From Emmonsiellopsis sp. PD_33 (Eukaryota; Ascomycota; Eurotiomycetes; Onygenales; Ajellomycetaceae): 64,000 nt of DNA. The position numbers were made by a program, and so were the translations under genes. The first letter of the stretch is position 1; the number at the start of each line of letters is the position of its first letter. Below are positions 1-11,949 of the stretch, piece after piece. Under the pieces are notes generated by a model that was not told the DNA's origin, made no database searches, and was given only the letters and a program-made list of their open reading frames with translations. The stretch lies in contig JANTQF010000043.1 of assembly GCA_032988165.1 (NCBI GenBank), positions 62,001-126,000 of the forward strand, written 5' to 3'.

Positions 1-3000
1 TTTCAATTTCTTCTGGTGAGATGGAGATTCCTTGCGCGAGGTGTTCGTGGATTTCGTTTCGTAGGGTGTCGATTATGAAGAGGTTCACTTTTCGGCCGTT
101 GAGGAGGGCGCTGCGGGCAATTTCTAGAGAGAGATTGCCGCCTGCGGAGAATCCGAGGAGGTTTAAGGGGGTGAGGTTCTGGCTATCTGTATTATTATTG
201 TTGTTGTTATGATACAGTTCTTTCTCGACTTTTAGCACCTGCTTATAGTAATTTTTTGCTAGGTCTATGAAGCTCCATGTTTCTGACTCGGTTTGGATAT
301 CAACGTCGATGTTGCTGAGGGTGGGATCGTTGATTCCTATCACGTTGAAGTTCTCGGCGACGGCAGCTCTGGCGAGGGCGGAGTAGACTGTGCTGATTCC
401 TGAACAGGCCGGGATGCAGAAGAGATTGGGTCGGTTGGGTGTGTTTGTGAATATATAGTGAGATGGGATCAGGGGCAGTGTTGCTGATGTCTCCAAACTA
501 CTATTTGCCGAGGAGCTGTCTGGTGTGCTTGAGCGGTTTTCTGTGGAAGATTCTGCAGTGCTTTGCCCTGTTTCGCTTTCTGCAGAGGAGACTTTCTCGC
601 TGATGGCTTGTTCGGGCTCAGAAGCTTCTGCGACAAGTCTACCTATGTGCCTTGCGAGTGCGACGGGGGTTGGGCGCTCGAAAATATCGCGAATCTCGAC
701 CTGCACGTTATATGCCTGTTTGAGTTGCGAGCAGGCACGAGTTACTAGCAAGGAATGGCCGCCGCAGTCGAAGAAATTGGTCTGTCGGGTAACGACTGGT
801 ACACCGAGGAGTTTCTCGAATGTGAGACAGACTTGCTCTTCGATTTCGTTTTGGGGGGGTCCGTCTGGTTCGAGGGCTGTGTCTTCGGCGAATGCCGGGT
901 GGACAATGACAGGCTATTATGGTGTTAGCATTAGTGGTCATCTCAGGGGGTTATTTTAAGCCTACCACTTCTTCTACTTCATCCAGGTCTGCTTTATCGG
1001 AGACGATTTTGAAGTCCGGGTCTTCGACAATGCGTTGTAACATTTCCTTTACATCGGATGACAGTCTCTCAATGGTGGCGTCCTCGAAAATGGCCTTTCG
1101 GTAGAAGAATATACATTCAAGCTCATTTAGTCGCTCCCACCAATGTGCTTCAAGATCGAACCGCGTCGTTCCCCGATGGAAACCGAACCATTCAACGTCA
1201 ACGTTGGGCAAGGAGAATGTGGTCATGTTGAACGATTGGAAGGCAAACATAATTTCAATAAGTGGGTTCTGCAAGGCGCTTCTGGGTGGATCGAGAACTT
1301 CCACAAGTCTGTCGAATGGGATATCTTGGTGCTCAAAGGCTTTGAGGGATAGCTCGCGCGTGCTGCGCAATAGGTCAAAGAATCTCTGACCCTGATGAAC
1401 CTTGATTCGAAAGACTTGGGTGTTGACGAAGAAACCCAGTAGTCCTTCTACTTCTGGTCTGTGGCGATTTGCAATAGGAGAGCCAAACGATGCATCAGAT
1501 GCTCCCGTCCATTGGAAGTGGACGGCACGGAAGACAGACATTAGTAGCATAAACCAGGTAACATGTTCCCGTTGACAGATTGACCATAGCTTATCTCTCA
1601 GCTCGGCCTCGCAGGAAAGTTTCACCATTCCTGCTTCATTGTGGAAGACGGACGCTCTTTCGTGATCGGCTGGGAATCTTGCTGGCTTGCTCCCCTTTAA
1701 GTATGACACCCAATAATCCTCCTGGGGACGGATAAGTTCCTTGAACTCTGGCGTGCGCTGCCAGGAAGCAAAGTCCTTGTACTGTATGGTCAACTCGGGG
1801 AGAACCCATGGCCTGCCCTCCACAATTGCCGTGTATATCTCGATCATCTCATGACGTAAAATATCATAGGATGCACCATCTGTAATGATATGGTGCATGA
1901 TGAGGCAAAAGACATGATGTTTTGGGCCTCGTTTGAATAAGACCGGTTTGATAACGGGCTCTGCGCTCAAGTCGAGCGGACGAATAGCACGTCCCATTAC
2001 AATGGCTTTGACGTCGTCTTCGCTCGTCGACGGGTCAATGGAAATCCTCTCCATCGTCGGGACAATGTCTGTAGTTTTCGATTTGGGAACCCCGTCAACT
2101 TCAACGAAAACGGTCCGCAGAATATCATGGCGACGAGCAATTTCTGCGATCGCCGTTTCTAGAGCTACTTCGTCGACGTCTCCAATCAAATCCAGAAGCC
2201 AAGGACAGATGTATTCCACCTCCCCAGGAACAAGTTGGTGGAGGAACCAAAGTCTTCCCTGTGCGAATGAAAGATCTGAAAACTCCCCAGTAAGTTCGCT
2301 CTTTTCAACACGAGTAACCAATGAAGATCCAGAGTATTGAAGTTCTTGCACCTTGCGGGCAATAGTCGCAGGGTTGGCATTGTTGAAGAGATCCTGCAAT
2401 GGATATTGGACCTGGAATTCTCGTTCCAGTGCGGATCTCAGCCGGGTAGCTAGAAGGCTGTGACCTCCTTGGGCGAAGAAGTCTGTTGACCTTGTCACAG
2501 TCACTCCGGACAAAACGTTTGAGAATAAATCGCAAATGGTGCTCTCTGTTTCATTTCGAGGGCCATCACCTGCGAACCCTTGTTTTCCGGTTAAGCCTCG
2601 CTGGTAGTCTACCCCTGCCATTTCCGCAAGCATTCGTCGATCAAGTTTAGAGTTGGAAGTAAGGGGCAGCCACTCAACAGCATACAGAGATTCTGGCATC
2701 ATGTGCGCTGGGAGAGTAGCTTTCATTGCTTCGAGAACATCGTGGAAACGGACATTGCGTAGTCTTGGGGGTTCCCGTTTAGCCCTTTGGCTACGATGGA
2801 TTTGAAGGCCATTGAGCGGGTTCAAGATGGCCGGTTTAAAGGCCACAAGGGGTGCTGTGGGCGCTTTCGAAAATACAGCGTCAAGTCCGGTGCTTTCAGC
2901 TTGCCTGGCAAAGCTGAGACGCACAGATAGACCATGTGATTTGGCAAGTTCAGCAAGGTCAAATGCGGACCACCCTGTCAGTTCTGGGACTATTCCAGTG

Positions 3001-6000
3001 AGGCTGGACAGGGTCACAGCTGCGTCAGTGGAGGATGCATATGCCACATCGGCAAATGCCTCTTCCTGAAGGAAAAATTTATTCGGAATCCGTTCAATGG
3101 CCAATATAGATTCACTGCCTTGGACAAAGTCTTCCAATAGCTGTGGCAATGTCGAAAACCCAGGATCTTCCAGACCGGGGGACACCCAGGCATCGGGAAC
3201 AAGGCCCTTCTCCTCTCCTAAAACATGAAGGATAACCTGATAGCGATATCGACTGAGCTCATTGTTGTGCTGCATGAACTTCGGCATGACTTCAACATGG
3301 GTAATTCGTTGTTCCTGGCGTTGAAGATCGTAAAAGAAAGAAGGATCTACCAATAACTCTGTTCGGTATTGTCTCCGCTCCGCAACACGGTCTAGCAGGT
3401 CCTGAACGGTGCGTGTCTCCAGTTCATTCTTCCACTGTTCTGTGATAATGTTTATTGCTAAAAAGTCGTCCAGGGGAGCACTGCGGACATCTCCCAACAT
3501 AATTTGGCTTCCAGGATTAGATCTTTTGACAAGTTGAAGGAGGGTATCCTGCAAATAATCCTCTGAAGGGAAGTACTGAGCCACCGAGTTGATGAGGGAG
3601 AAATCCATCTTGAAGTCAGGAAGGGCATGGATCTTATCGGCGGGGGTAGCCCAGAGTGAGACTTTCTCCGAAAACCCATCCTCAGTTATTTGCTTTTGCA
3701 GTCGCTCAACACCAGTGCTAGATGGTTCGAGCGCATAAAAGCGGTCGACAAATGGCACCATCCCATACAGGATAATACCAATGCCGCAACCGACTTCAAA
3801 AACAGTTCGAGGTTTACGGTCGAAAAATGGACGTAAAGTATCTCGAAGCCAGTCTGAGAAAGATTGTTAGTCAAGACCAGAGGGTTCCCAAGGGGATTGC
3901 ATTTAGCTGACCCTGCATCTGCACATGAGGAATCTGTTGCCCTGTTGTCATACTATCCCACCCGATGAATTGTTCTCTAATCTTGACACTAAAAATTTAC
4001 TGTTAACTATTGTCACTCAATCGTCATCATGGGACATCAAACTTACACATCGTCAGAGTAGGATTCATCGTAAAAGTCTGTCCACGTGCTCACGGTCTTT
4101 TCCAAGTCGTTATCTCGAGCAGCACTGTGTTCCATAACTAGATACGCAACGAGAGTAGGTTCGGCACGCTTAGAAGCTTTGTAGCAAACGACACCGGCAT
4201 CTCTAACACCAGTCTCCCGAATGATCGTTGCCTCTACTTCCTCTAGCTCAAGTCTCTGACCACGAATTTTCACTTGGCCGGACTGCATTCGGCCAAGGTA
4301 TTCTATCTGGCCATCGAAGGACCACCTAGCTCGATCACCCTAAAATAACAGAAGTAAGCGGCCAAGCCAATTGACAATATAGAAAGCCATCCATAGACAT
4401 ACGGTACGGTAAAACATGGATGGAGAAGAATCCAAGCCTTTGAACTTCATCTCAACGAACGCTTTGGCGGTCTCTTGTGGCCGGTCGTGGTAACCATCAG
4501 CCACGCCATCACCTCCGATTAAAAGTTCACCTACAACACCTGGAGGTACAAGGCGTCCATGGGAGTCGACTACATGTGCTCGTGCAGTACCGATGGGAAC
4601 ACCGATGGGGACTGGTCCTCTGGGGGGTGAGTCAGGGCTAAGAACGAACCCAGTGGCAAATGCACAGGTCTCAGTTGGGCCGTATACATTGGCGATTGTA
4701 AGTTGCGGGTTAACGGCCCTAGCCTCATGGAAGGCCTGAAAGTGGGAGAGCTCACCACCGACAAGCAAATGTTTGAGGCTCTGGAATAGTTCAGGGCGTA
4801 TGGCTAGCACATGGCGGAAGAGGGCTGTCGGGAAAAAGCAGATATCAATCTCAGCCAACTGAAACATGGTAGCGAGGACTGATGGGTCGAGGACATCGAA
4901 ACGACTAAAGCAGTATAACGTAGATCCAGATAGCAAGCTGGTCCAAATGTCAACGATGTGTCCGTCCCAAGCGAGATTTGTCACTTGAGGTACTTTGCTC
5001 CCCGGCCCACACGGCATGAGGTCCTTGTTCGAGACAAAGGCAACGATACTCCGTTGGGTAATCTGAACCCCTTTGGGTTTTCCAGTGGTACCCGAAGTGT
5101 AAAGCAAGCACGCTGATTCGTTCATTGCGTGGCGTTCTACAGTCCTAGAAGGTGGTGGTCCAGAGACCAAGTCCCTCCAGCCGTTGAGAAAGTCACTTAT
5201 GTCTGTAATGGAGACGTTCAAGTCGTCATTCAAGGCGAATTCTGGAGACGCGTTTGTGACTACTAGGCAAGAAGCTCCCGAATCTTCGAGAATGCTGACA
5301 CGACGTCCTGGGGGATCTCGGACATCTAGGGGCACATAGGCACATCCTGTCTTGACTATGGCAAGAATCGTGATGACCGCGAGTCCTGACGGTGGAATGC
5401 AGCAAGCGATACGACGGTTAGAGGATTGTGCAAGGCGGGCAGAGTCGCTAAGTCTTTCCGCAAGAATAGAGGAGAGCACATCGATCTGGTTATAGGTAAG
5501 GTAGAGCGTTTGCTGAACAAGAGCAATTTCCGATCCATACGATCGCACAATCTGTTCAAACGCATCGACCAGATATCTCGGCAACAATGTTGGCCAAGGC
5601 CGCTTCAAAGGGACGCCAAGCTGGCGTAGTTGGTCCAACGCATGCGGTAGTTCAATATCCGTTACAGGGATATGGGGAACGGTTAACACCGCTCCCAGGA
5701 CGTCAATGAAATTGTTAGATAGCATTTCGATGGTGTTTTGGCTGTACAATGTAGAATTATACACGATTTTGAATTTCTTGTTTGGGAGGAAGCGCCAGAT
5801 CAAATCAAATCTATCATGAACAAAGATTTCAGTTGTGTACAAAAGTGATTCTGGAAGGGATGGTCAATCCTTACTCTGGCTTAAGATCATCGCTGCTTTC
5901 ACTTGTTGGAAATTCCACGAGCATTCCGGCTTCAACGTTGTTTTTGGTCCCAACTCCTCCCTCTGACACAGCCTTTTCCATCAGCACCCTGGCCGTTTCC

Positions 6001-6341
6001 ACGACATGCTCAAGAGGGGTAGAAGAGTCGACGGATAAGGAGACCGTGTGTGGATTCGGTGTGACATTTGGCTGGAACACAGCTACATAGGCCACTTCCA
6101 TGTCGGAGTAACGAAAATTGAGGATTCGCACCGCAGCAACCAGTGCATGCGGTTGGTCAATCGCACGTATACTTGATTGTAAACGAGATGTTATTGAATC
6201 CGGCGCAACGAACTCGTGGGACCGGCGTGGAATCGGGGGCGCGACAAGATCCGGGAAGAACCCCGCTGCAACCCCTCTGGGGATACCCCTTTCCTGACCT
6301 GTGGACATGCTGGGCCTAGAGGGTTGCAAACTAGACGACAT
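1..6341 (-). CDS. Nonribosomal peptide synthetase, C(truncated)-A-nMT-T-C-T-TE (3' end outside window)
   Basis: Modular enzyme activating one amino acid, N-methylating it and releasing product by a thioesterase. Proposed exons on the minus strand: 6341-5903, 5850-4403, 4339-4047, 3988-3912, 3853-966, 913-<1; introns are 52-63 nt and all phases agree, giving about 2019 residues. Domains: C-domain remnant (about 1-200, no HHxxxDG); A domain with YTSGTTGKPKG (about 397-407), WDGHIVDIW (441-449), YGPTE (536-540), YRTGD across the 4340-4402 intron; N-methyltransferase inserted before the end of A, motif VFEVGCGIG (770-778); A10 NSKLDRR (about 1153-1159); T with GGHSLL (Ser about 1218); full C with HHIITDG (1406-1412); second T (Ser about 1769); TE with GFSAGG (Ser about 1972). 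The 52-nt intron 5851-5902 (donor GTGAAA) is the least certain. The ATG at 6339-6341 is the first Met in frame. Only one A domain is present, so product assembly must be iterative or use an outside substrate. Confidence 0.9.
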
Positions 6342-8639
6342 CAAAGAACAGGATAACTTGACTCGTAGGTATCATAAAGGAGTAATTTGGGGGGTATAGA
6401 AAGGAAATTTCAATCAGGGAAGGGTTGTAATATAAGCATCACAAGCCCCATGTCAAAATCACAACAGATAGCAGGCATACCCTAAAATAGCTAGGAAATG
6501 CTTTTCTTCGGCGAACACATATTGTCAGATCGGGTCCCCCCGAGGTTCGAACTAGGATACCCACACCATCGTAGGCGGGCTTCCTTTTTGTCCTTTGAAT
6601 ATAGTACGGTGACATGATATAGACTTGCAGGAATAGAATCTGAGATCTATAGGGCTAGACTTCTTTGACTGGTCTTTTTGGTGTATGGCTTTAGAATAAA
6701 ATCTCCACTAAAGATTCGACGGCGTATTTCAAAGGATAACGCCAGGGCAAAAAAGGCAGGTGTAAATCTCAAAGGCCATACGTTATGATTAACGAAAGTG
6801 TCGACTAGATCATCACTTCGTAGATCTTTGAAATACGTTGTTAACTGGCGCCCCTGATATTGAACAAATTTGCAAACACACTGCTGTTGATTCGAGAATA
6901 GAAGCCAACATGGATAGGTATCATACCAACCGAGAAGGGTATTTGTTGAACCTAAACCCAACACTAATAGGTGGTTATAGGAGTGTCCCGCATGCGTAGC
7001 ATCCTTCGAAGTGACAAGGCGACGTTGGTAAAGATTTTCTTCGGATTAGAGCGATTAGCATCGCAACGTAGGTAAAAAGTTCTACACTAAGATATATTAG
7101 ACTTGAGGCTTGATCCATGGAGTAACTTATACTAACGCGAGGGCTAAGCAATATATCAGTAGGGTTATTCTCGCTAGCTACTTCGCGGCTGAGATAATGT
7201 ATCTATTCTCTCATGCGGACCTAGGTTTGCCAGAACCAATGCATCGAGTAGGAAACATAGGCTTTCTTGAATGAGATGGGAAGCGAAAATGGCGAACAAT
7301 CATGCCCAAATAATAGAAACTCCCTGCAGAGCTCGGCCAGGAGGTTGATATCGGCTCCCGGGAGCCAAAACGATCTAATGCTAGTTCAATTTAAGCTGGG
7401 CGGGATCGCGACAGGTCGGGTGCAACATACTTCAGGGGGGGGTATCCACTTACCTTATCTTACCCCTCCAACCCTTGAACTAAAAAATCGCGATGTGGGT
7501 TATGTGGGTTATCGTATCATTGAGCTTTCATTTGGATAGAAACATGCATAACTGCAGAGAATGGAAGGCCCCCCAAAGTTCAAACACTACCCCGTGGAGT
7601 TATACCCCTCCCTCTCGTGGGCCCGCAGGGCGATGTAGCGCGGTTTACCCCTCATCATGGTCGCATCGGAAGGGAAATGGCTGGTGGAAACCGCTGCAGG
7701 GGCCGGGCAGGGGCCGGGCAGATAATATTTTCCGGCCGCATTTCCCCAGCTCGATTGGGCCCGTTCGCTTGGACACGTCTGCATGGTTCATGGGGTGCTG
7801 GGATATGAAGCTGGGTGACGAGAAGAGAATGCCTGAATGACAGATGTATCATGCACCGTAAGGGGTGACAATGCAGAGGACGAGTTAATCGGCTTGGGAC
7901 AAGATCCAAGGGGTACCTGTCCATCCCAAGCTTGCATTCAATTCCCTCTTTGCCTGCGAGGCATGGGCTCGAACGCCTTGCTAAGGAGGTCGACAGGGGA
8001 GTGTCACTAGACTGGTATGAATATTGGAGTCCATATTGATTGAGGTGCTGTGGGCCGTTAACCATACTGTGGCCACTGGCCTGGCATGATCTCGCGTCAT
8101 TTTCCAAAGTCGATATATTGGTAGCTTGCCCCTGCTAACGGTTGGGGGCGGTTTACCACAGCGATAACTAATGGGAACTAATAGGCCGGTGGGGGCGAGG
8201 AGACGTGAAATTGACAGGTGTCTGTTTGGCCTTTTCGCGCCTGACCTAACGAGTCCAGTTACCGATGTGGCGTATTGGAAGCCTCGTCGTAAATACGGGT
8301 AACTATAGTCCCTCTGGGGTTGTTTCAAATGAACAGCGATCCGGACGAGCATAAGTCCAACTAGGAGGTGTGAGGAAATGGAGGCGAGCGAGGAGTCAAG
8401 GACACGAGGTTGAAGGGGAGCTAACCGAGCAAGGCGGTGAGTAGCGCGAAAATAATAGGGGGTAACCCCCTATTTATGGGGGCTCGATGAATACACTGGC
8501 CAATATAATAGTTATGAATAATAGTGAATACACTGCATAAATAGCGATGTGGTACATACAATTGCTCCTCGTATCCGGGAGCGGACCGATAAGTGTCATT
8601 CGGTTTGCGGGCCAGCTGCACGTCAGATAAACTGCCGGA
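6342..8639. other. Intergenic region upstream of the NRPS; no supported gene
   Basis: Normal base composition with CpG present, in contrast to the island that follows. Short open frames occur but none shows a recognisable domain, and the longest minus-strand one (6647-6964) has no ATG. An 11-base unit (GGGGCCGGGCA) is repeated twice at about 7699-7720. A T-arm-like sequence lies near 6540-6570 without a complete tRNA fold. The NRPS promoter should lie in the first few hundred bases. Confidence 0.5.
8454..8474. repeat. Perfect inverted repeat (9-bp stem, 3-base loop)
   Basis: AATAGGGGG (8454-8462), loop TAA, then CCCCCTATT (8466-8474). A further GGGGG follows at about 8478-8482 and could pair instead with the central C run. 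It sits about 170 bp left of the CpG-free island, in DNA that still contains CpG. Function unknown; it may be chance or a relic of an element end. Confidence 0.6.
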
Positions 8640-8868
8640 ATACTACTAGTAACTAGTACTAGTACCAAAAGCTCTCATACATTTCAACTAACTATGATAA
8701 AAAAGCTGGATAATAGATAATTTCCTAAAGAGAAGGCACATTGGGACCTATATAAAAGTTGCTGGTAGGGGGGATCATGATAGGGATGCAAATTATTTTG
8801 TATAAGGACAGAGGTGAGCAAGGAATTCATAGATACTAGTAGTAGTAGTAGGAGCTAACTATTATATA

Positions 8869-8884
8869 CTAATTATATAATTAG
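8869..8884. repeat. 16-bp perfect palindrome near the left edge of the island
   Basis: CTAATTATATAATTAG reads the same on both strands. It lies with several ACTAGT repeats (about 8645-8665 and 8834-8850) and an ATA-type microsatellite (about 8922-8946) at the left border, where the minus-strand Helitron 3' end should be. Helitron 3' ends carry a short hairpin just before CTRR, so this zone is the place to look, but no exact terminus could be fixed. Confidence 0.4.
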
Positions 8885-9199
8885 CTAACTAAGTGAAGAT
8901 GGTAGCAAGAGGCAGGTAAGGTATAATAATAATAATAATAATAATACAAGATCCATCTTCAGCAGCACACCTGCACATGCCATGAATGTCATTTTTTCAT
9001 TCTACAAAGCAATTTCTCTCAGCAAATTAAAGTCACATGATCTAATGGATTCCTATGAGCATACACCTATATAAGACATGAATTGAATAAAAAATAACCT
9101 TAAAGGTCAAAAAAAGGCCCCTAACCTGCTATGTGAGAAGAAGTTGTAGAGTATAAGTCATGACCTACAAACTATCAGATTAGAGGCTAAAAATAGAAC

Positions 9200-10450
9200 T
9201 GCAATTAAGAACTATCTATCTACTTTATCTTTCACTTTAAAGACCCTATAGAAGACTCATTAGTATTACTATTAGAAGAAGAAGACCTATTCTCAGTGTC
9301 AGAACCCTCTAGATCACTATTAGAGGAAATATGAATAGAGGTCTTATTCTCCAAGCTTGAACCCCTGTCAGATAAAGTGTCAGATAAAACTAGACTTAAA
9401 GAGCAACACCTCTTCCTTCTCTTTAAAAACTCAGGTTTATCCTAATCTAGTACATATAGAAGTAACTTACTTGTTGAAGCATCCCTATCATTCTTTCCTT
9501 TTCCTTTATTATTATCTCTATCTCTCTTCATATTTTCTCTATTATTGATATTAGTCTTCAATGCAAGAATGAACTTTAAAGGGGTTAGTAAGTCATCAGT
9601 AAATAAGATACTAATTTATATGAGAGTTCTGAGGATCACAGCTATAATAATCTTATACTACTTAGTAACTCTGAGTAAAATGTCAGTAATAAATTAAACA
9701 GCAAAGAATTCAAGTAAGAATACATATCACACAGGAGTGTCTAGAGTAGAAGTATTAGAGCTAGAGGTATTTAAAGAACTACTATTCTCACTAGAGAGAA
9801 AATCTAAGAAGTTAAACTACTGTATCATAACAGCAAGAGACTTCTTCTTATTATTGATGAAAAACCTAATAACTTTACTAATAATATTTATTAAATTTTC
9901 AATTCATAGAAGTGGAACACAACTTCAATATAGAGAGCCAGAAAAGATATAATAGAAGAAGAAGAATCTATAAGTAGGATATCTATTAAGCCTCTTATTA
10001 AAGTATATTTTAATAGTGACCTCAAACATTCTATCAGAACAATCAGCAGGCATATTACAGTGAGCAATGCAGGCACCCATACAAGATAAAAATGAGTTAT
10101 TAAATCTAATACTAGTAGTAATATACTCAGCCAACTTAATAGCACTAGAGAGCATTTAAGAGCAAAAAGACTGAATATTAACAATTAAATAGGACATCTC
10201 AGCACCCAACTTATTCTGATCAAAAACTAAAGTATTATTATACTGAATGAACATATCATCTATAAAGAATAAAAAGTTTAAATTATATGTCTGAAGTAAA
10301 ATAGGTAGCTTTCTATTAACCTTAAGACCTGGGATCTTACAGTGGATAGCAGGAGTAATAAAGGTATTAATCTTAATATTCTTATCTATTAGAGTGCTGC
10401 TGCTAAGGTCAGTAACAATGAAGCTACTAGAGATAATAATAAAGATTTAA
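9200..10450 (-). pseudogene. Unidentified coding remnant downstream of the Helitron helicase
   Basis: Minus-strand frames here carry far fewer stops than expected for such AT-rich DNA, and read as protein: residues such as IPGLKVNRKLPILLQTYNL (about 10340-10280), FFIDDMFIQYNN (about 10265-10230), MGACIAHCNMPADCSDRMFE (about 10083-10024), then a basic and serine-rich C-terminus (KRDRDNNKGKGKNDRD about 9535-9490; a SSSSNSNTNESS stretch about 9280-9250). I recognise no family. It could be a second Helitron gene, a captured host gene, or part of another element. Single stops and a probable frameshift show it is dead. Confidence 0.45.
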
Positions 10451-10589
10451 AGTAGATCTATTAGGGGTTTAATTAAAGACATTGCAAAGATGAGGGCAAA
10501 GAGGCTATAAGGAAAGATGAAGATAAGATAGTAAGAAGAAATAAATTCTACAGGGCTAAAATAAAAGAGGCTAGATATAGATATCAAGG

Positions 10590-11141
10590 TCAAAAGTGAA
10601 GAACCTTAGGATAGATAATATTATTCATAAGCTAATAATAATTAGCACTACTTATAAAGATTAAAATTTAATGATAATTGACTGCACATGATAATACAAT
10701 ATAGAGCTGCCTGTGTGAGAAAATCAAGTCCTAAAGATTAATATTAATATGGCTGAGTAATTAACCCTGTGATTTATTAATTATAATTATGAAGGCTGGG
10801 CATACTAGAAATTATAATCAAATAATTGAGACAGTAAAATCCTCTGAGTTACTTATTAATTTGATTTAATATAAAAGTTATACCTTCTTATTAAAGGGGT
10901 CACCATCCAATTAGATCTTCAAATATTAAAGAGAATAAGTAAGAAGAATCATATAGAATCTATTGTAAATATCATACTATAAATCTAGATTCTACATACA
11001 TATTAATGATATACCTCATTTAATTTATAAAATAGTAGATTGAAGAGATATAGTATTCTAAGAATATATAAACTTTTAGATTACTTCATAATTTTAATTA
11101 TTATTCTACTTACTAGTATTAACTAAGAGATATTCAACTAG
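10590..11141 (-). pseudogene. Helitron PIF1-like helicase, C-terminal fragment
   Basis: Translated on the minus strand this gives the last part of a Pif1-type DNA helicase: a SNSED segment, then INKSQG (family motif TINKSQGQS, about 10790-10770), HININL, and FSHRQLYIVLSCA (family FSHGQLYVALSRA, about 10725-10690), ending at a TGA at 10590-10592. Stops replace several expected Gln and Arg codons. Its start abuts the 5' LTR at 11142, and it continues in the same frame from the fragment ending at 22761 once the gypsy element and one 4-bp duplication are removed. Confidence 0.85.
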
Positions 11142-11460
11142 TGTGATGGGGATCCACTATTAGGTTGAATCAATTTTTCACTGAGGCTTTTCATCATCAA
11201 GTACAGCCATGAAGATAGATATTTTTCTTTCATTGTGAGACTTCATCTATTCATTCATGAATTTCTCATGCATGTGTATGCTTCTTTGAGATAGATCTTT
11301 TGTTTCTTTTATGTATTACCTTATCATTCTATTACTATGTTATTTTATACTATAGATTGCCAATACATTCCTCTGCTTTGATATTAATATCAATTCTTTT
11401 CTTGTGTTTGCCATTGCTCTGTTTAGTACTACCTGACACACATACTTCATCCCCACTTCA
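11142..11460 (+). repeat. 5' LTR of the gypsy element (319 bp)
   Basis: Starts TGTGATGGGGATC and ends ATCCCCACTTCA, so the ends form an imperfect inverted repeat. Same length as the copies at 16840 and 22442; the stretches I aligned differ only by C/T or G/A changes with no gap. Preceded by CTAG, matching TTAG after the 3' LTR. Confidence 0.92.
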
Positions 11461-11478
11461 TTGGTGCACACAATCAGA
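11461..11478 (+). other. Probable primer binding site of the gypsy element
   Basis: Directly after the 5' LTR the sequence is T followed by TGGTGCACACAATCAG. TGG at this place would pair with the CCA end of a tRNA, as expected for priming of minus-strand synthesis. The tRNA cannot be named because the site has been mutated. Confidence 0.55.
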
Positions 11479-11949
11479 AACATGAATGAATGAATAGATG
11501 GTAGTATTAATATAAATAGCTATACTAAGTTTCTTTCTCTTTTTTTCTTTTCTTTTGTTGAGTGCATTATTCAATATAATTCTCTTATTTCAGTTTGTGA
11601 TAGGCCTATTTAGTTGGAGCAGGCCTGCAGTCTTGCAGCTACACTAATAGCAATACTGTTAGAAGAAAACTTTGAAGAATGAACCCACTAAACTATTAAA
11701 TCCATCAAGCCACTCCTTAATAAATGTAGACTCTAGTGAGAAGAAAAATCTGCAGCAGATCTTGCAGTTCCTTCTCTTCCTTGAGTTTCTAAATCTCTAC
11801 CTGCAAAAAGATATAGATATTACTATCATTATTAATTTATTTTTCATTTGTAAATGAGAGCTGCTTGTCTATTCATTTCTCCATCAATATATATCTTTTA
11901 AGCACACTCAGTCAGACTCCATTGCACATTATTAAACTTAGTCAGGAAA

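Larger units (their letters stand above)
8640..11141 (-). mobile_element. Helitron, 3' segment (left of the gypsy insertion)
   Basis: Second part of a minus-strand Helitron interrupted at 11141 by a Ty3/gypsy element. It carries the C-terminal end of the helicase (11141-10590) and, further downstream on the same strand, an unidentified coding remnant (about 10450-9200). The outer boundary is set only by the return of CpG near 8640; the true CTRR end was not located. Joined to the 22761-28.9 kb segment it would form one element of roughly 8.6 kb. Confidence 0.7.

Noticed and set aside
6533..6600. tRNA-like T-arm on the minus strand (CCTAG TTCGAAC CTCGG)
   Set aside because: Four of five T-stem pairs form, but no matching acceptor strand or D arm lies at the right distance, so at most a tRNA fragment.
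6647..6964. Minus-strand open frame of about 105 codons upstream of the NRPS
   Set aside because: It has no ATG start and no recognisable motif.
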